Shown piece by piece: positions 25,446 through 38,418 of a DNA stretch of 64,000 bases. A program made the position numbers and the translations under genes. This DNA is from Anastatus disparis (lineage: Eukaryota > Arthropoda > Insecta > Hymenoptera > Eupelmidae). The stretch covers positions 12,959,501 to 13,023,500 of the forward strand of contig JAFFSR010000244.1 in the NCBI GenBank assembly GCA_017163975.1. Reading direction: 5' to 3'. Numbering within the stretch: position 1 is the first letter of the stretch; each line of letters begins with the position of its first letter. The notes under the pieces are model-generated. The model did no database searches. It saw only the letters and a program-made list of their open reading frames with translations, and was not told the origin of the DNA.

Positions 25446-28400
25446 CACTTAAAATATTTGGGCACAATGAAAAAGTAAGTTATTGTATGTGTTATACAAA
25501 CTAAATGTAATAAAGGATTTTTAACCCTAGAATTGATTATGATATGATTAAAATTAAATCAGTGTTTGTAAAAAAATTATTATCTACAATTAAATTTTTA
25601 TTTTATGAATTATTATAGCTGATTTTTTATTTTTATTTCTCAAAAACTAAAGTATTTTATTCTTCTTTTAACAAAATTTTTTGTGAAAAAGTATGAAAGA
25701 AAATGATTTTTTTTTTTTTCAATATTTTAGATTAAGAAGAGATATGTCGCGAGGCAGAAAATATAAAAAGCCCAGGACGCGCAGTCACTCCCGTTGGTCT
25801 CATTCATATTCGAGGTCAAGGTCTCGTGGCAGAAGTAGGTCACGATCTTATACCAGATCTCGTTCGCGTACACGGTCAAGGTCTAGATCGAGATCGAGGT
25901 CGCGGTCGAGGACAAGGTCACATACACGATCGCACACTCGTTCACGTTCAAAACGACGATCGCGCACGCGCTCAACATCAACAAGCTCATCTTCAAGTAG
26001 AAGTAGAAAAAGTACAAGTTACTCAAGATCACGTTCTAAATCCCGAGATACAAGGAAACGCCGATTTTCAAAATCTAAATCAAGATCTAAATCCAGATCT
26101 CGTTCAAGAGCTAAAACAAAATCAAGATCGAGGTCGAGATCGAGAACAAGAACAACAAGGACAAGATCAAGGTCGCGATCGCGGTCAAGGTCAGCATCGA
26201 GATCTAGATCTGGAACGAAATCTAGATCGAGAACTAGATCGAGATCGAAATCGAGATCTAGAAAATCTAGAAGCGTAAGCAGATCAAGATCAAGGTCATC
26301 TAGATCAAGAAGCAGATCTAACTGCAAACGATCTAAAAGTGTGGAAATCAAACCAGCAGCGGTACCTAGGTAAATTATCAATCGAATTTTAATAAATTAT
26401 TAAACAATTGGATATATACTTTATTTCCAAATATTTTTATTTCAAAAATATTTTTTATTTAAATATTTTCAATAAAAATATTCCTTGTAGGTATTATGGT
26501 CGTCGTGGAAAATCCTCCAGTTTAGAATTAGAATTATCGGATAATGAGGATAAAAATAACCAATCAGTACCAAAGACAACAACAACAAACGCAAACATGT
26601 AAGTTGTTTAAAATTACTTTTAATTCATTCGAAATTTTCAATTTCTAACTTAAAAAAATTTTGATATTTTAATAGGAACAAGCCAAAAGCAGGGTTAAGT
26701 ACAAATTCTGGTGGCGGACACAAAGTCAGTAAGAACCGTAACGCTTTATTAGTCACTTAATGCACAATGCAAAAGACAAAGAAACCATGTACTATTTCCC
26801 CTTGTTAACAATCTTTTTTCATCAAAGAAACGAAAAAAAAAGACGTGTTTGTTTTCATTATTATTCACGAAAAATAAAGCATGCATAATTTCATCATCGC
26901 TATCATAAATTCAATTTGATAATCATAAATTACTATTATTAACTGCTACATTTTTAATTTAAATTAGGCAAATATAAAATCGCTTGTTTACACCTCATCC
27001 TTCTTTTAGTGCACCTTTTTTGGGCACGTCAATGTACATTAATTTCAGCTTAAATTTTTGTAAATTTATAAATTAATAATTAAAGACGAGTTTTACTCGC
27101 CTTTAGTTTGTGATCAAATCTATAAAATTATTCTCTTTCAGTCTTCAAAAATTACGCCCCAGGAGCGGCTTAAGAAGAAAATGCAGGCCTTATTAAATAG
27201 GCAATGTAAGTAAATTAGTTTTCATTTTAAAATTCTACATTTCTAAAAGAAAGAATAAAAAATTTTTAATAAAACATTTTAATTTAGATAAAGCTGATAA
27301 GAAAGCTGAACAGGCTCGAATCGAGAAAATGGAGCAACAAAGACAAGATAGAGAAGATGAAATACGAGAAATGTCTCTGAAACTTCGTAGAAAGTTAGTA
27401 TATATTATCTAATAATTTTCATTTTCAATAATTCATTAAATTCGTATTTTATTTATAATTCAGTAAATTTTAATTTTTCCCAAAATCTACCACAATTACA
27501 ATTATATAAAAAATTAAACAAAACTGTATTCAATAATTTGCATTAAAATTATCGTTCAATATGTAAAAAAAAGTGTTGTAACAATTTAATAAAAAAAAAT
27601 TAATTTAAATAATAAATATATAATAATGAAATTTAATTTATAGACAAAGAGAACGCAGACATCGTTACGAAGGACACAGTTCAGAGTCACGTTCATCTTC
27701 TCGCTCGCCAAGTCTAGATAGAAGAAGTGCAACACGTCGAGATAGAAGAGATCGTGAACATAGAAATCACGATCATGAAACAGATCGCGATAGAGAACGA
27801 ATACGTGATAAAAGAGACGGAAGTCGAGATAAAGAAAGACGAGATAGCCGAAGAGATAGAACTGGAGAACAAGATTCCAGGGACTCACGGAGGCGACATC
27901 GCTCTCCACCACGTCATTCGAGCCCTAGAAATAATCGGTAATGAATTAATTCTTCTAAAAGAATATTTAAAATTTAATTTTCATTTATATTTGCAAATGC
28001 ATAAAATACATGAAATTTTGTTGCTTTAAATTATTTTGGATAAGAACAAATTTTAATAATTTAAAAAGAATAATTAATATTTTTTTATGCACAGGATTTA
28101 TTAATTTAAACAAGTCGGAAATAAAAACAAAAAAGTTAACTTATTTTTTTTTAAATATCCTTTAATAAAAATAAATTCACTTTTGTATTTTTATTTCTAA
28201 CTCTTTTAGATCAATAGATTTTGTACATAAAAAATTAATAAAAATACAAACATTAGAGTCTTTATAAAATCATTAATAGAAAATTTTTTTTCGAATTTCC
28301 TATACTAATTGTTCCATTAATATTAATTTTTTTTTTTTAATTTTGAACATCAATTAATTATTATTTAATGAATTAATTAGTGAATTACAAAAAACTTTTT

Positions 28401-28452
28401 TTTAATATTTTATTTTGTTTTTTTATTTTACAGTGGATTAGTTGACTATTAA
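22221..28452 (+). CDS. CLASRP: CLASRP / SWAP2-like serine-arginine-rich splicing regulator
   Basis: Thirteen exons join in frame: 22221-22352, 23035-23132, 23204-23379, 23558-23946, 24277-24350, 24611-24955, 25731-26369, 26491-26598, 26676-26724, 27142-27205, 27288-27393, 27644-27937, 28434-28452 (830 residues). The N-terminal region has MWHEARKQEKKIRGMLVDY (12-30) and NMMPWQGN, both diagnostic of CLK4-associating SR protein. An acidic middle segment follows, then GRRSRRERRAFREK, TYITSFGG, a long RS domain encoded mainly by exon 7 (about residues 405-617), the conserved ITPQERLKKKMQALLNRQ helix, and an RD/RS-rich tail. It is a nuclear alternative-splicing factor that acts with CLK kinases. 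Exon 7 is a degenerate tandem array of RS codons, so frames on the other strand there are shadows. Intron 9 has a non-standard donor (GTCAGT). Confidence 0.94.
25381..25439. repeat. (TA)n microsatellite in CLASRP intron 6
   Basis: About 29 uninterrupted TA units in the intron preceding the RS exon. Confidence 0.95.
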
Positions 28453-29264
28453 GTGAATCAAAAATGTGTTCCAAGGGTGATTGCGAGCACTAATTTATAA
28501 ATGGGTGCTGTGAATTTTATAAACTTGTAAAACTTGTTTTATGTTATATAATTTGATGACTACGACCAATAAATAGATTTAATGTTACATGTTTGTGTAT
28601 AATTTATTTGTTTACCTGCACATTAGATGTAATTAAACTTGACTTAAGGAGGTTGTTAAGTACTGGTTGGAGGCAAAAGTTATTAGTATAGCTAATAACT
28701 ATAGCAAAACCTATAGTTTCAACTTTTAATTCCGACTATGCTCACGTGCTTAGATTCATATATTTTCTATAGACATTTTATATTTTTATATATGTTTGAG
28801 TTAAAATTTCTCAAAAAGGGCACCGCTAGTATTTTTTAATTAGTGATCAATATATTCTTTGTGAAATTCTAAATTACAGATTAGTTTTTGGTTTAAATTT
28901 GACACAAAACAAATTCACAATCATTAAAAACGTCCCTTTTACAGTACGTCAGTATAGGGATTACCTGTTAAAAGTTGAAACTTTAGAAGTTTATATCACA
29001 AAAATGGTACCGCTAAAGCTTCTATAAAGTTTAATGGCAGGTACATAATGTTATTATAAACGTGATCAAATTTTCAAGGAAATCTGACACAACTCGATTT
29101 ACTTGATAACCCCCTTAATAACATACTGATTCAAGAAAATAAAGTATTGTTACTTATGAAGCAACCATTCAATTTATATATCTTATCTAATCTATGATAG
29201 TACAAAAATTTCACTCTTATACAAGAAAAATACTCAGTGCCTTAAAAGCTTGGAAAGCAGTAAC
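28453..29264. other. Intergenic between CLASRP and gephyrin
   Basis: 812 bp, head-to-tail. AATAAA-type words after the CLASRP stop are the likely poly-A signal (about 28,569). No other feature was recognised. Confidence 0.55.
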
Positions 29265-30472
29265 ATGTCTCCAATAATATTTGGTATATTAACAAGTAAG
29301 ATAATTGAAAAACCTTTTATTTATTTATAATTGTTAGTAATAAAAGATAATTTAAAATATAATTAAACTTTTTTAAAGTCAATACTATATAATCAATTTG
29401 TAATATGAAGAAAAAAAAACAGTTAATATTTATTGAGGTTAATTTTAATTATTACTTTGATTATTCATATCTAGTCAGTGATTCTTGCTCAGAGAATAAA
29501 CAAGGTGATAGAAGTGGTCCAATATTAGAACAATTAATAGCTGATGAAAGATCAGAAACTGGAAAATTATTAAAAGGTCAAATACAATGCAGTGCAATTA
29601 TTCCTGACGATGAGTTTGTTATTATGGTAAATAATTAAAAAATAGGTAATAAATAAGTTTTTTTCAATTTATATTTATTAAAACAATATTGTAGGAAACC
29701 TTAGTAAGGTGGTCAGATAAAATTGGAGTTAATGTTATTTTAACCACTGGAGGAACTGGTTTTTCTAGTCGAGATGTTACACCAGAAGCAACGAAAAAAG
29801 TTATTGATAAGGAAGCTCCAGGATTAACTTATGCTATGTTTTCTAAAAGTTTAAATATTACGCCAATGGCAAGTTTATCAAGGTATTATATAATTTTTAT
29901 TAATATCGTAATTTAATGTATTTATTATTTATTAATATTACCAATTCACTCAAATTATTATATTTAAAAATTTCTTTTTAAATAAAAAATTTCTAGAATT
30001 TTAAGAAATTAGTATTTAAAGAGCGTCTGTGGCGTAACCGGCTAAGGCATACGCCTAATACGGTCTCTACACATTCGCTCCGAGTGGTCGGGGGTTCGAT
30101 TCCCGGTGAAAACACCTGAAATTTTTTTCAGGCGTTTTTTCATCGGAAAAAGAACTTCTGAGCGCGTTGGGTACATATTCCTGGCGTAGGTTTTCTCCTG
30201 GGGGAGTTTTCCCTACGTCACAGGCTTAGGCCTGGGCAAATGCAGGAATCTACCGTAGAAATCTACTTACCGACTGTTCTAGGAACGCGGCAGTCTGTGA
30301 TTTCTCGGGTATGGGTAGATTAAAAAATAGGTAAAGGAATAGGTAGGAAAAATAAAGGTACAGGAAACATATAGGTAAGGGAAAAAGGTAGGCAAAACAT
30401 CCTGACACAGAGGTGGTCAAGGATGTCGGTAGCTTGGCCAAGAGGCTGCACCGGGCCAACAGGGCGAACCAG

Positions 30473-30511
<39 letters not shown>

Positions 30512-33500
30512 AATTAGTATTTTTATATTGAATCAAAATTGCAATATTTTAATAAATAATTAAAGTTTCCAAATTCTGTTTTATGTTTTATTAAAAAAGG
30601 ATATGCATTAGAAAATCTTATGCTCTATTTTTTTTAGAGCTGTCTGCGGTATTAGAGGTCGAACACTGATTATAAATCTTCCTGGCTCGCCAAAAGCTGT
30701 CACAGAATGTTTTAATGCAATAGCAAGTGTAATACCTCATGCTGTTGATTTAATATTAGATGTTAAAAAAAGTGTAAAAGAAACTCATCACAGTATTCAA
30801 AATAATACATCACACCATTGTTGTTCACATAAAAACTCTGAGATTCCATTAGATTTAGATAATATTGCTGGTCGTCCTAGAGAATCACCTTTTCCAATGA
30901 TTTCATTAGAAGAGGCTCAGAAAATTTTAAAGAACACTGTACTTAAAGAAGAACGTACTGAAAAAGTTAATATTTGGGACTCTCTTGGAAGAATATTATC
31001 AGAAACAATATACTCACCTTGTAATTTACCACCATTTAGAGCCTCTATTAAAGATGGATATGCAGTTATTGCTAGTGATGGAAAAGGCAAACGTAAAGTA
31101 TTAGGAGGTGTAGAGGCAGGACACGAAGTAAGTAATATGATTATGGAAAAAAATATTTTCCTTAAACATAATAATATGTTATTTCTTATATTATTATGTA
31201 GAAAAGTAAATGAATGTTTTAGTATTAACTTTTTCTATTTAGCCAGGTAATGCAAAAATTATATCTGGCACTTGTGTTAGGATTAATACTGGTGCAGCTG
31301 TTCCAGATGGTACGTAATATTATAATTATGAATAAATTTTAGTTATACTATAAAAGAAATTTAATATTCTAGAAGCTAATGCAGTAGTACAAGTAGAAGA
31401 TACAGTATTACTCGAAAAAGATAGTTTTGGAAAAGAAGAAAAATTAATCGAAATAGTTACTGTACCAAAAGAGGGACAAGATATAAGGTATACCTTTATA
31501 TTATATATAATATATAGTGTATAGGTATAGTTAAAAATATTAGATAAAAATCAATCAAAATATCCTGATTGCAATATATATTTATCTGATTTTCACCTAG
31601 ATTTTCATCTGAATTTTGACTCAGAATCCAAGTGAATTTTTTGCCTAAATTTAATGTAAATTCCACACATAAAAAATCCAAAATCTTTAAGCAAATTTCA
31701 TGAGAATTTCATATAGGAATTGCATGAATTCACGCGACGATTTTGGATTTATGATGGATGAAATCCACTTTGAGCTAAACTTATTTGGATTATACAGATA
31801 TAAATGCAGGTCAAAATTAAGTAAATATTTGTAGCCAGGATTTTTTTTTAATTTTCGTAATGATAAATTAAAAATTTTAAACTATTTTTTTCTTTAGCAT
31901 TAATCATGTTCATACAATTTTTAATTTTGAATTCAATTTTTTTAGACCGATCGGAAGTGATATACAAAAGGGTAGTGCTGTTTTGAAAGCAGGTATGAAA
32001 ATTGGAGCTGTTGAAATGGGCATTTTAGCTGCTTGTGGTTGTACAAAAATTCCAGTAACATGTCTTCCTAAAATTGGCGTTCTATCTACTGGGAATGAAC
32101 TACAAAATGCTGGTGAAAATCCAAAACCAGGTCACGTTTTCGATAGCAATAAGATAACTTTAATTATGATGTTAAAAGAAAATGGATATAACGCAGCTGA
32201 TTTAGGAATAGTACCTGACGAGTAAGTTGACATAAAAATTTAAATATAAAATATCTTAATATTTTTAAATTTTTATATTTTTAGCGCAACTAAGATGCTT
32301 GCTGTGATTATGAAATCTTTCAATGAAGATGAAATCGACGTTTTAATAACGACGGGATCAGTTTCAATGGGTGATAGGGATATGTTAAAACCTATTTTAA
32401 AATCTATAGGTGCGACGATCCATTTTGGTATGTAATTATTAAAAATCCATTTATTTATACAAATCGAGTTTTAAATTGTATAAGAATATCGTACTCTGTT
32501 TCGTTTACAAAATTTAAAATCAATCTATAGACAATTTAAAAATTATAAAAAAAGATTAATTTGGATTAGATATTTAAATCTATTTTATAAAGTAATATTT
32601 TTTAATCAAACATTAAAATTACATGTTGTATATCAGTGCAATGGTGATATGTTAAAAGAAATTCTAAATTTTCATATTATTATATTCTTTAAGAACTTGT
32701 AATATACACTACCGTCAACTAACTTTTGTACCTTCGCCTAAAATCGGCTTACCTCAAAAGTTCCGTCTAAAATTGCCTATTATTTTATTTTTAAAAAGTT
32801 AAAAAAAATACAAAAAAAATTTTTGTATCAAGTTAATGGTTCTCAGAATGCTGTTAAAATTTCTAAGTTACGATGATCTGTTTCAAAATTATAAAATTTT
32901 TAAGTAAAGTCAATTTTAAATGATGAGGCAAAAATATGTTGACGGCAGCGTATATCGTAATTAACTTACAATTTTTATTAGGAATCAAAATTTTGTGTTA
33001 CCTTCAAGATATGCTATTTTAATTATATAGGTCGTGTAAATTTAAAACCTGGAAAACCAACAACTTATGCTACTTTAAATATGAACGGAATGAGAAAGTA
33101 CATTGTATGCTTACCTGGAAATCCTGTTTCGGCAATGGTAACCGCTAATTTATTTGTTTTTCCATTGTTAAATCACTTGACCAAAAACAATGCACAACCT
33201 ATTATAATACAAGCTAAGGTAATTATGTGTACAAAATTTTTTCATATTTTAAAATATATTTTACGCTCAAATTTTTACGCGCTTGGATCACAAAGAAGAA
33301 CATAAACTGAATGATACAAATGTGGTATTGTGTTACTTTAATTATCTATTTCAGCGCGTTAAAATTTCGGAGTATAAACACTTTTTATTTTATTCTTTTG
33401 CATGCAATTAATAAGTTCATATCGCTATTGAAAAATCCAAGATGAAATTTCATCTCAGATGCTGTGTCAAAATTGTAGATAAAATCCCATTTATTTTCTC

Positions 33501-34507
33501 ATCTGTATGCTTGATGCGTCAATTACTGTGCCATAAAAGTGACGGCAGAAATATTTTTTTAATTTGATACATTTCTTTATTCTTTAAAAGTTTTATAAAT
33601 TATTTATTTAAAATAAGACATTTTTTACTAATGAAACAAGTGAAAATTCGTAAATTATTAATATATTGATTGAAATTGTAAAATTTATTTGATGCGTAAA
33701 TTTAACGGATTGTTGTTTGCTTATTTTTTTTTATTCTAGGTTCATAAAAACAGAAAATTTTTTTGACACATGCGTAAAATTCGTGACTCTCGTGTATATC
33801 AATCGCACGAATATTTATGATTTAATGCACTAGTATTGAAAAGTACTATTATTACGTAAAAAGTCAATTTCAGAAAATTTATATTTATATAGATAAGTTG
33901 AGTTTCTTTATGAATCATTAGATAAGAAATCAGGTGGACACTCATCTGAGATACCGTGTCCAAATCGCAGATAAAACTCATTTGATGTGTTAAAATTATT
34001 AAATATTTTTTATACTATACTTTTAATATATTTACCGTTAAATCGATTTGCAAAATACTTTTCTAAATATTTCATGAAATTCTTTGGTAAAGTTCTTTTT
34101 ATTAGTAACACTTATTATATTAAATACAATTACAATTCAATACATTCTAATTCAATGTTTATTAAAAAAAAAACATTCTTTTTCTAAACATTCTTATACA
34201 TTCAATTCAGGAAATGTTGCATAACTTAAAAATATTGTTTTTTTTTTTAATTTTCTTATTATAGCTAACATCAAAATACATATTGGATCCAAGGCCAGAA
34301 TTTGCACGAGTTATACTTGTATGGGCAGAAGATGATCCTTATCCAAAAGCTCACAGTACTGGTAATCAAATTAGCAGTAAACTTCTTAGTTGTAAAAACG
34401 CAAATGCCTTGCTAATGTTACCAGGGAAAACTTCTGAACAAACACAACTCGATGTAGGAACTGTCGTATCGGCTATGTTACTTGGATTCAATCAACATCT
34501 TGAATGA
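29265..34507 (+). CDS. GPHN: Gephyrin / Cinnamon, fused MogA-MoeA molybdenum cofactor synthase
   Basis: Ten exons join in frame: 29265-29295, 29475-29626, 29695-29882, 30638-31127, 31243-31309, 31373-31487, 31946-32221, 32285-32427, 33031-33218, 34265-34507 (630 residues; the Drosophila orthologue is cinnamon). The MogA-like G domain has LTISDSCS at the N-terminus, [16 protein letters not shown] (78-93) for molybdopterin binding, and [15 protein letters not shown] short His/Cys-containing linker follows, then the MoeA-like E domain: [37 protein letters not shown] loop and [15 protein letters not shown]. Function: adenylation of molybdopterin followed by molybdate insertion, giving Moco for sulfite, xanthine and aldehyde oxidases. 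Intron 3 has gained a SINE and intron 8 a small MITE. The start codon follows the pattern of other MogA starts. Confidence 0.95.
30018..30507 (+). mobile_element. tRNA-headed SINE with poly-A tail, in gephyrin intron 3
   Basis: 490 bp, bounded by a perfect 15-bp target duplication AAGAAATTAGTATTT (30,003-30,017 and 30,508-30,522). The head has an A-box-like TGGCGTAACCGG (30,030-30,041) and a perfect B box GGTTCGATTCC (30,093-30,103). The wide spacing recalls type II tRNAs. The tail is about 34 A residues. The intact duplication and tail mark a recent LINE-mediated insertion. The body shares words with the 5S-headed element at 5.2-5.7 kb. Confidence 0.92.
32705..32952. mobile_element. TA-flanked Tc1/mariner-like MITE in gephyrin intron 8
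   Basis: Ends CACTACCGTCAAC and GTTGACGGCAGCG are inverted (11 of 13 match) and flanked by TA (32,705-32,706 and 32,951-32,952). The left end resembles Tc1/mariner termini. About 244 bp, non-coding. Confidence 0.65.
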
Positions 34508-35779
34508 TTCGTTATGTTTTTTTATGAATTTAAAGCATTTATATTTGTTCAATACTTCATTTTTACACTATTTTTTTAAATATAATAAATACTTATTTTA
34601 CACTTATTTTATTTATGAATCACATTATTTAACAAGTACAAATATTTAATATTAATATTTTATTGTTATAATTTTATAAAATTTATGTATAACAATATAA
34701 TTTTATAAAAACCGGTTAAATAAATGTCAGCTGATCGATCCGAATCGGTTTAAAATTTTAATCGCATATTTAGTATTAAAAATCCAACCTTTCTTTTCGA
34801 TCAAGTTTAGTTTCTACAAAATACTCGAAAATTTTTTTTCAAGGAGATGATTCAGGTCTACTTAAGAATGTATTTTTTAGATCTCTAAGAGTGTTTTAAA
34901 ATCTTATCTTCAAAATATCCTGATATTTTAATTTTGTGTTGATGTTTTTAATGAGTTGGATTATTTTAATCTCTATATAGAACTAAAAATTGTCTTAAAT
35001 GTTAATTTTCATATTTACTATATACTAGGAAAAATTTTGAAAAAATTAATAGTAATTTAATATAGAAAATGAATAAGGGGTTACCTTTGAAAAGTCGCTT
35101 AGAAATTTAATAAATCAATTTTTCTTGTTTCTAATGCATCAAAATCTTTTTATTTGATTCTATATATTATTACGAGTGTAAACATATTTAAAAAATATTT
35201 TTTTTTAGTGAACTGGTAATCCTTATAAACGAAAAACTTGTAAAAAATATAAAATTGTACATAAGTATCATTTTTATACGGTATTTCCCTCGGAAGATTA
35301 AACCATTTTTTTCACACCTGGTTTTTTGCATAGTGTTATCAAACTATTGAGCTGTACTACATGAAGGGTAATGTTTGATTAAATTTTACCGTATGTAATT
35401 GCAAGGAAACAAAATTGTAGTATGACAAAAATTACTATGTTCAATAGTAAAATTTGCTATACTAGTTATTAAATCATAACTTAATAATAAAATGAAACAT
35501 ACTGCATCTCATTGCAGAATAGCTTCCTACTTAAAAAATTTTTTTGGTCAATGCTTATATTCTGAATAGGACATGCAAGATCAAATATTCAATGCTATGG
35601 AAGTTCGAAAAAATATTGAAAACAAATTAGCAAAATTATATGCAGAAAAAAGATGAAGTCGTTCGAAATTACTTTTTGTGACAATAACTTCAACTAATTT
35701 ATTAGGTTTTGCTGAATGAACAAAAAAAATATTTGAAAATTCTTTTTACAGGATCAGCTAAAGCAAAATCATAATTACC
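34508..35779. other. Intergenic, nothing recognised
   Basis: Starts with the gephyrin 3' flank (AATAAA near 34,580). The rest is AT-rich without a supported gene or element. Confidence 0.5.
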
Positions 35780-36427
35780 AAAAGAGTGTCTTTTGTTTAA
35801 GACATGAATCTTCCTGTAACTATCGGATACATAAAACTATGAAAAAAGACACGAGCTTTTAGTATAACGCTTGGTTATTCCAAAACTATAAACTATTTTA
35901 TTTAATTTTTAAGAATTTTCGTAAAAAATTATTATTTATGTTAACGATTATAATTTTTTAGTAAAAGCCTATAAGTTAATTCGGCTACATTCTTCTAAAA
36001 GTTAAAAAATTCTTTCGATTAAAAAAGTTTTATTCAAAAACTCAATCTGTTTAAAAATATTTAATAATAATTGTTATAGAAATTATTTTCAAATTGAACA
36101 ACAATTTTCTCTTTGTTGAAATATTATGCTGAATTGTTTCAAGTTTTTCAATTCTCTTTATAACTTGCTTTTAATGGAAATGGTTTAATCTCAACTTTGA
36201 TAAGAATGTTGAAAAACCAACTACTAGGCTTTCATTGGAGAGTTTTATTCGTTAATTTAAACAATGATTTTTCACAGAAATGTTTAAAAATCGAATAAAA
36301 TGGCTCATAATTTAGGAATAATTAAGTGTTAGACTGAATTCTTACGGCGTTCTTCATAATTTTCTGTATAAAAACATTTGACTGCTACAGGAAAATCTGT
36401 GGCCCAAAGAAGTGATACTCTCTTTAT
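35780..36427. mobile_element. Old degenerate copy of the TTA-flanked foldback (11.6-12.3 kb family)
   Basis: The order of words follows the 11,626-12,300 element: GAGTGTC at the left end, CATAAAACTATGAAAAAAG, a central TCTTTCGATTAAAAAA, then GGTTTAATCTCAACTTTG, GGCTCATAATTTAGG, TTCATAATTTTCTGTA, and ending near GATACTCTCTTT. Similarity is low but collinear across the full length. Target duplication decayed. Confidence 0.6.
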
Positions 36428-37605
36428 GAAACTAAGAATATTTTATAGTCGTTAAATATTGATAAACAATACTAAATATTCTCGCGGGAACAGCGTTCTG
36501 CTACCAACATAACATTTATTACTACTTCTTGATACTTCTCTTTATTGTCCAATAGTTTGCAACCAATTTCACCGCTCACTTTACGAAATTGACTCTTTAG
36601 ATAAAAATTTTTTGTTCAATCTAGAATATATTTACAAAATATATATTTACAAATTTGACGCTTACAATGAATAAGTTGAAAAAAATTTTACTTGATTGAT
36701 TTTTTGCTATTTTTGAAGAAAATTTTGTTTTAACGTGTTAATACAAAAATTAAGATATTTTGAATCACGTTAATTTTATTTACCTATAATTTTTTCTTAT
36801 ACATTTATAAAAAAATCCGTATATAAATACATTTTTTTAAATATTGCATATATTTACGATTTTACTTTACGAAAAACCATTTTACTTTACAAAAAATGCT
36901 TAAGATAAAAATTTTATTTTTCAATATAGAAGATGTTTACAAAAGGAGGATGCCCATGAGGTAATTTGTAAAATTACTTCTGGGGCTTGTAAACCTTAGA
37001 TAATTTGTAAAATTACCTCATGGGAAAAAAGGTAAGAACGAAAAAACACTTAATTTTTTCACTACTTGTTTTAAATGTCTGACAAAATCTTGATTCTTTC
37101 ACTTATTTTTAACATTTTCATCGTTTGTTTTCTGATATTTTCCTTCATAACCTTAAGTTTATTAATTTTTTAAAAATATTTTTACTAAATATAAGTATTG
37201 ATAGCATAGTAGAAGAAATATTTTTTTAAATCACCGAGATAAACTCAAGTAAACGATAATGTTGAATAAATAAAAATAAAATCTAATATATGTATGTCTG
37301 CGTGTATGTGTTCATAGTTTGAATAACAGGGGAGCTAACCCGTACGCAGCCAAGGTGCCATACCTAGCCGTTTCGGGGCCTTATGCTCTTTATAAGAACC
37401 TGAAAAAGGCATAAAATAAAGTAAGAAGATTTTGGATAAGGACCTCTATTGCCTCTTAATGCCTGCGTTATAACTTTTAATATTTTAGATTTTTACACAA
37501 CCTTCTCGATTTTTAGGCAACAAAATTCACTTACAAACGCGGAGAAAATAATTATTTAATTTTATCTATACACGCATTTGTAAGCATAATAAATTACAAA
37601 TTTCT
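36428..37605. other. Intergenic with one short hairpin
   Basis: Contains a 72-bp hairpin at 36,953-37,024. Otherwise AT-rich; 37,300-37,420 is less AT-rich but has no supported frame. Confidence 0.45.
36953..37024. repeat. Short inverted repeat (72 bp)
   Basis: CCCATGAGGTAATTTGTAAA on the left is matched by its complement on the right, with a loop around 36,985-36,995. A minimal MITE or a hairpin; non-coding. Confidence 0.6.
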
Positions 37606-38042
37606 TTAAGAGGCGGTCGGAACCAAATCGGTGACTTGCGGTATATATCAAGTCAGCATTTTTCGCTTCACGATAATATTTTGTATATTTTTATGGCTTT
37701 CAATATTTAAAATTATTCTTTATATACATGACTAGAGGAAATGACTATATTTTTACCACATAAATAAGTAAATAAATTATTATAAGCATTTATTACAAAT
37801 ATCAAACTGACTTGACATATACCGCATGCAAAAAACTGTCGTGTCGATTGTTAGGTGGGATTTTTCGCTTTATAACAATATTTTGTATATTTTTGTGGCT
37901 TTAACTATTTTAAATTATTCTTTATATACATGACTAGAGGAAATGACTATATTTTTACCATATTAATAAATGAATAAATTATTATAAGCATTTATTACAA
38001 GCACCGAACTAAGTCACCGATTTGGTTCCGACCGCCTCTTAA
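37606..38042. mobile_element. TTAA-flanked MITE with internal tandem duplication (429 bp)
   Basis: TTAA (37,606-37,609; 38,039-38,042) flanks GAGGCGGTCGGAACCAAATC and its complement. The interior holds two direct copies of about 165 bp (starting near 37,655 and 37,855), each including GACTAGAGGAAATGACTATA. PiggyBac-type target site; non-coding. Confidence 0.85.
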
Positions 38043-38188
38043 TCACGCTTAACACCAATTACAAATTTTAGACCTTTAAAATAAACTTTACCGCAATCGC
38101 GAGCAATAAAAATTCCAATTGTATTACAAGCAAGTTAACGGGTATGCAGATCGAACGTATGCCGATCTGTTTCATCGCCTTCTTACCT

Positions 38189-38418
38189 TGTAATAAAGAA
38201 ACACTTTTGACTCTGAGTTAAGTTTAAGAAGACTTTATTAGGCAGTAGCAGACACAAAAGTGAATTTTCTGTACAAACAAGCTTAGCACAATAGCTTTGA
38301 TTTTAGCCATCAACGCTACGTTCCTAGTCCGCCGCTACGGAATGTATACAAATGAGTGAAGCATGTGACAGCGTTTGAATGTAGATTGCTTTAACGTATA
38401 TACAAGCATTTTTCAACA
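38189..38418 (-). mobile_element. Possible solo LTR (230 bp), minus strand
   Basis: Read on the minus strand it begins TGTTGAAAAATGC and ends TTTATTACA (5' TG...CA 3'), with an AATAAA signal about 60 nt before the end, as in LTRs. No second LTR, primer-binding site or target duplication could be confirmed. Confidence 0.3.

Noticed and set aside
25826..26381. Long alternative frames (150 codons on +, 120 codons on -) over the CLASRP RS exon
   Set aside because: They are by-products of the repetitive RS codon array; they have D/L-, Q- or R-rich compositions expected of shifted repeats and no splice partners.
30018..30110. tRNA gene
   Set aside because: A and B boxes are present, but the unit is bounded by a 15-bp target duplication and ends in poly-A after 490 bp, so it is a SINE head, not a functional tRNA.
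33420..33980. Possible foldback element in gephyrin intron 9
   Set aside because: CATCTCAGATGCTGTGTC- and CATCTGAGATACCGTGTC-type words are direct, diverged repeats of about 50 bp without definable ends.
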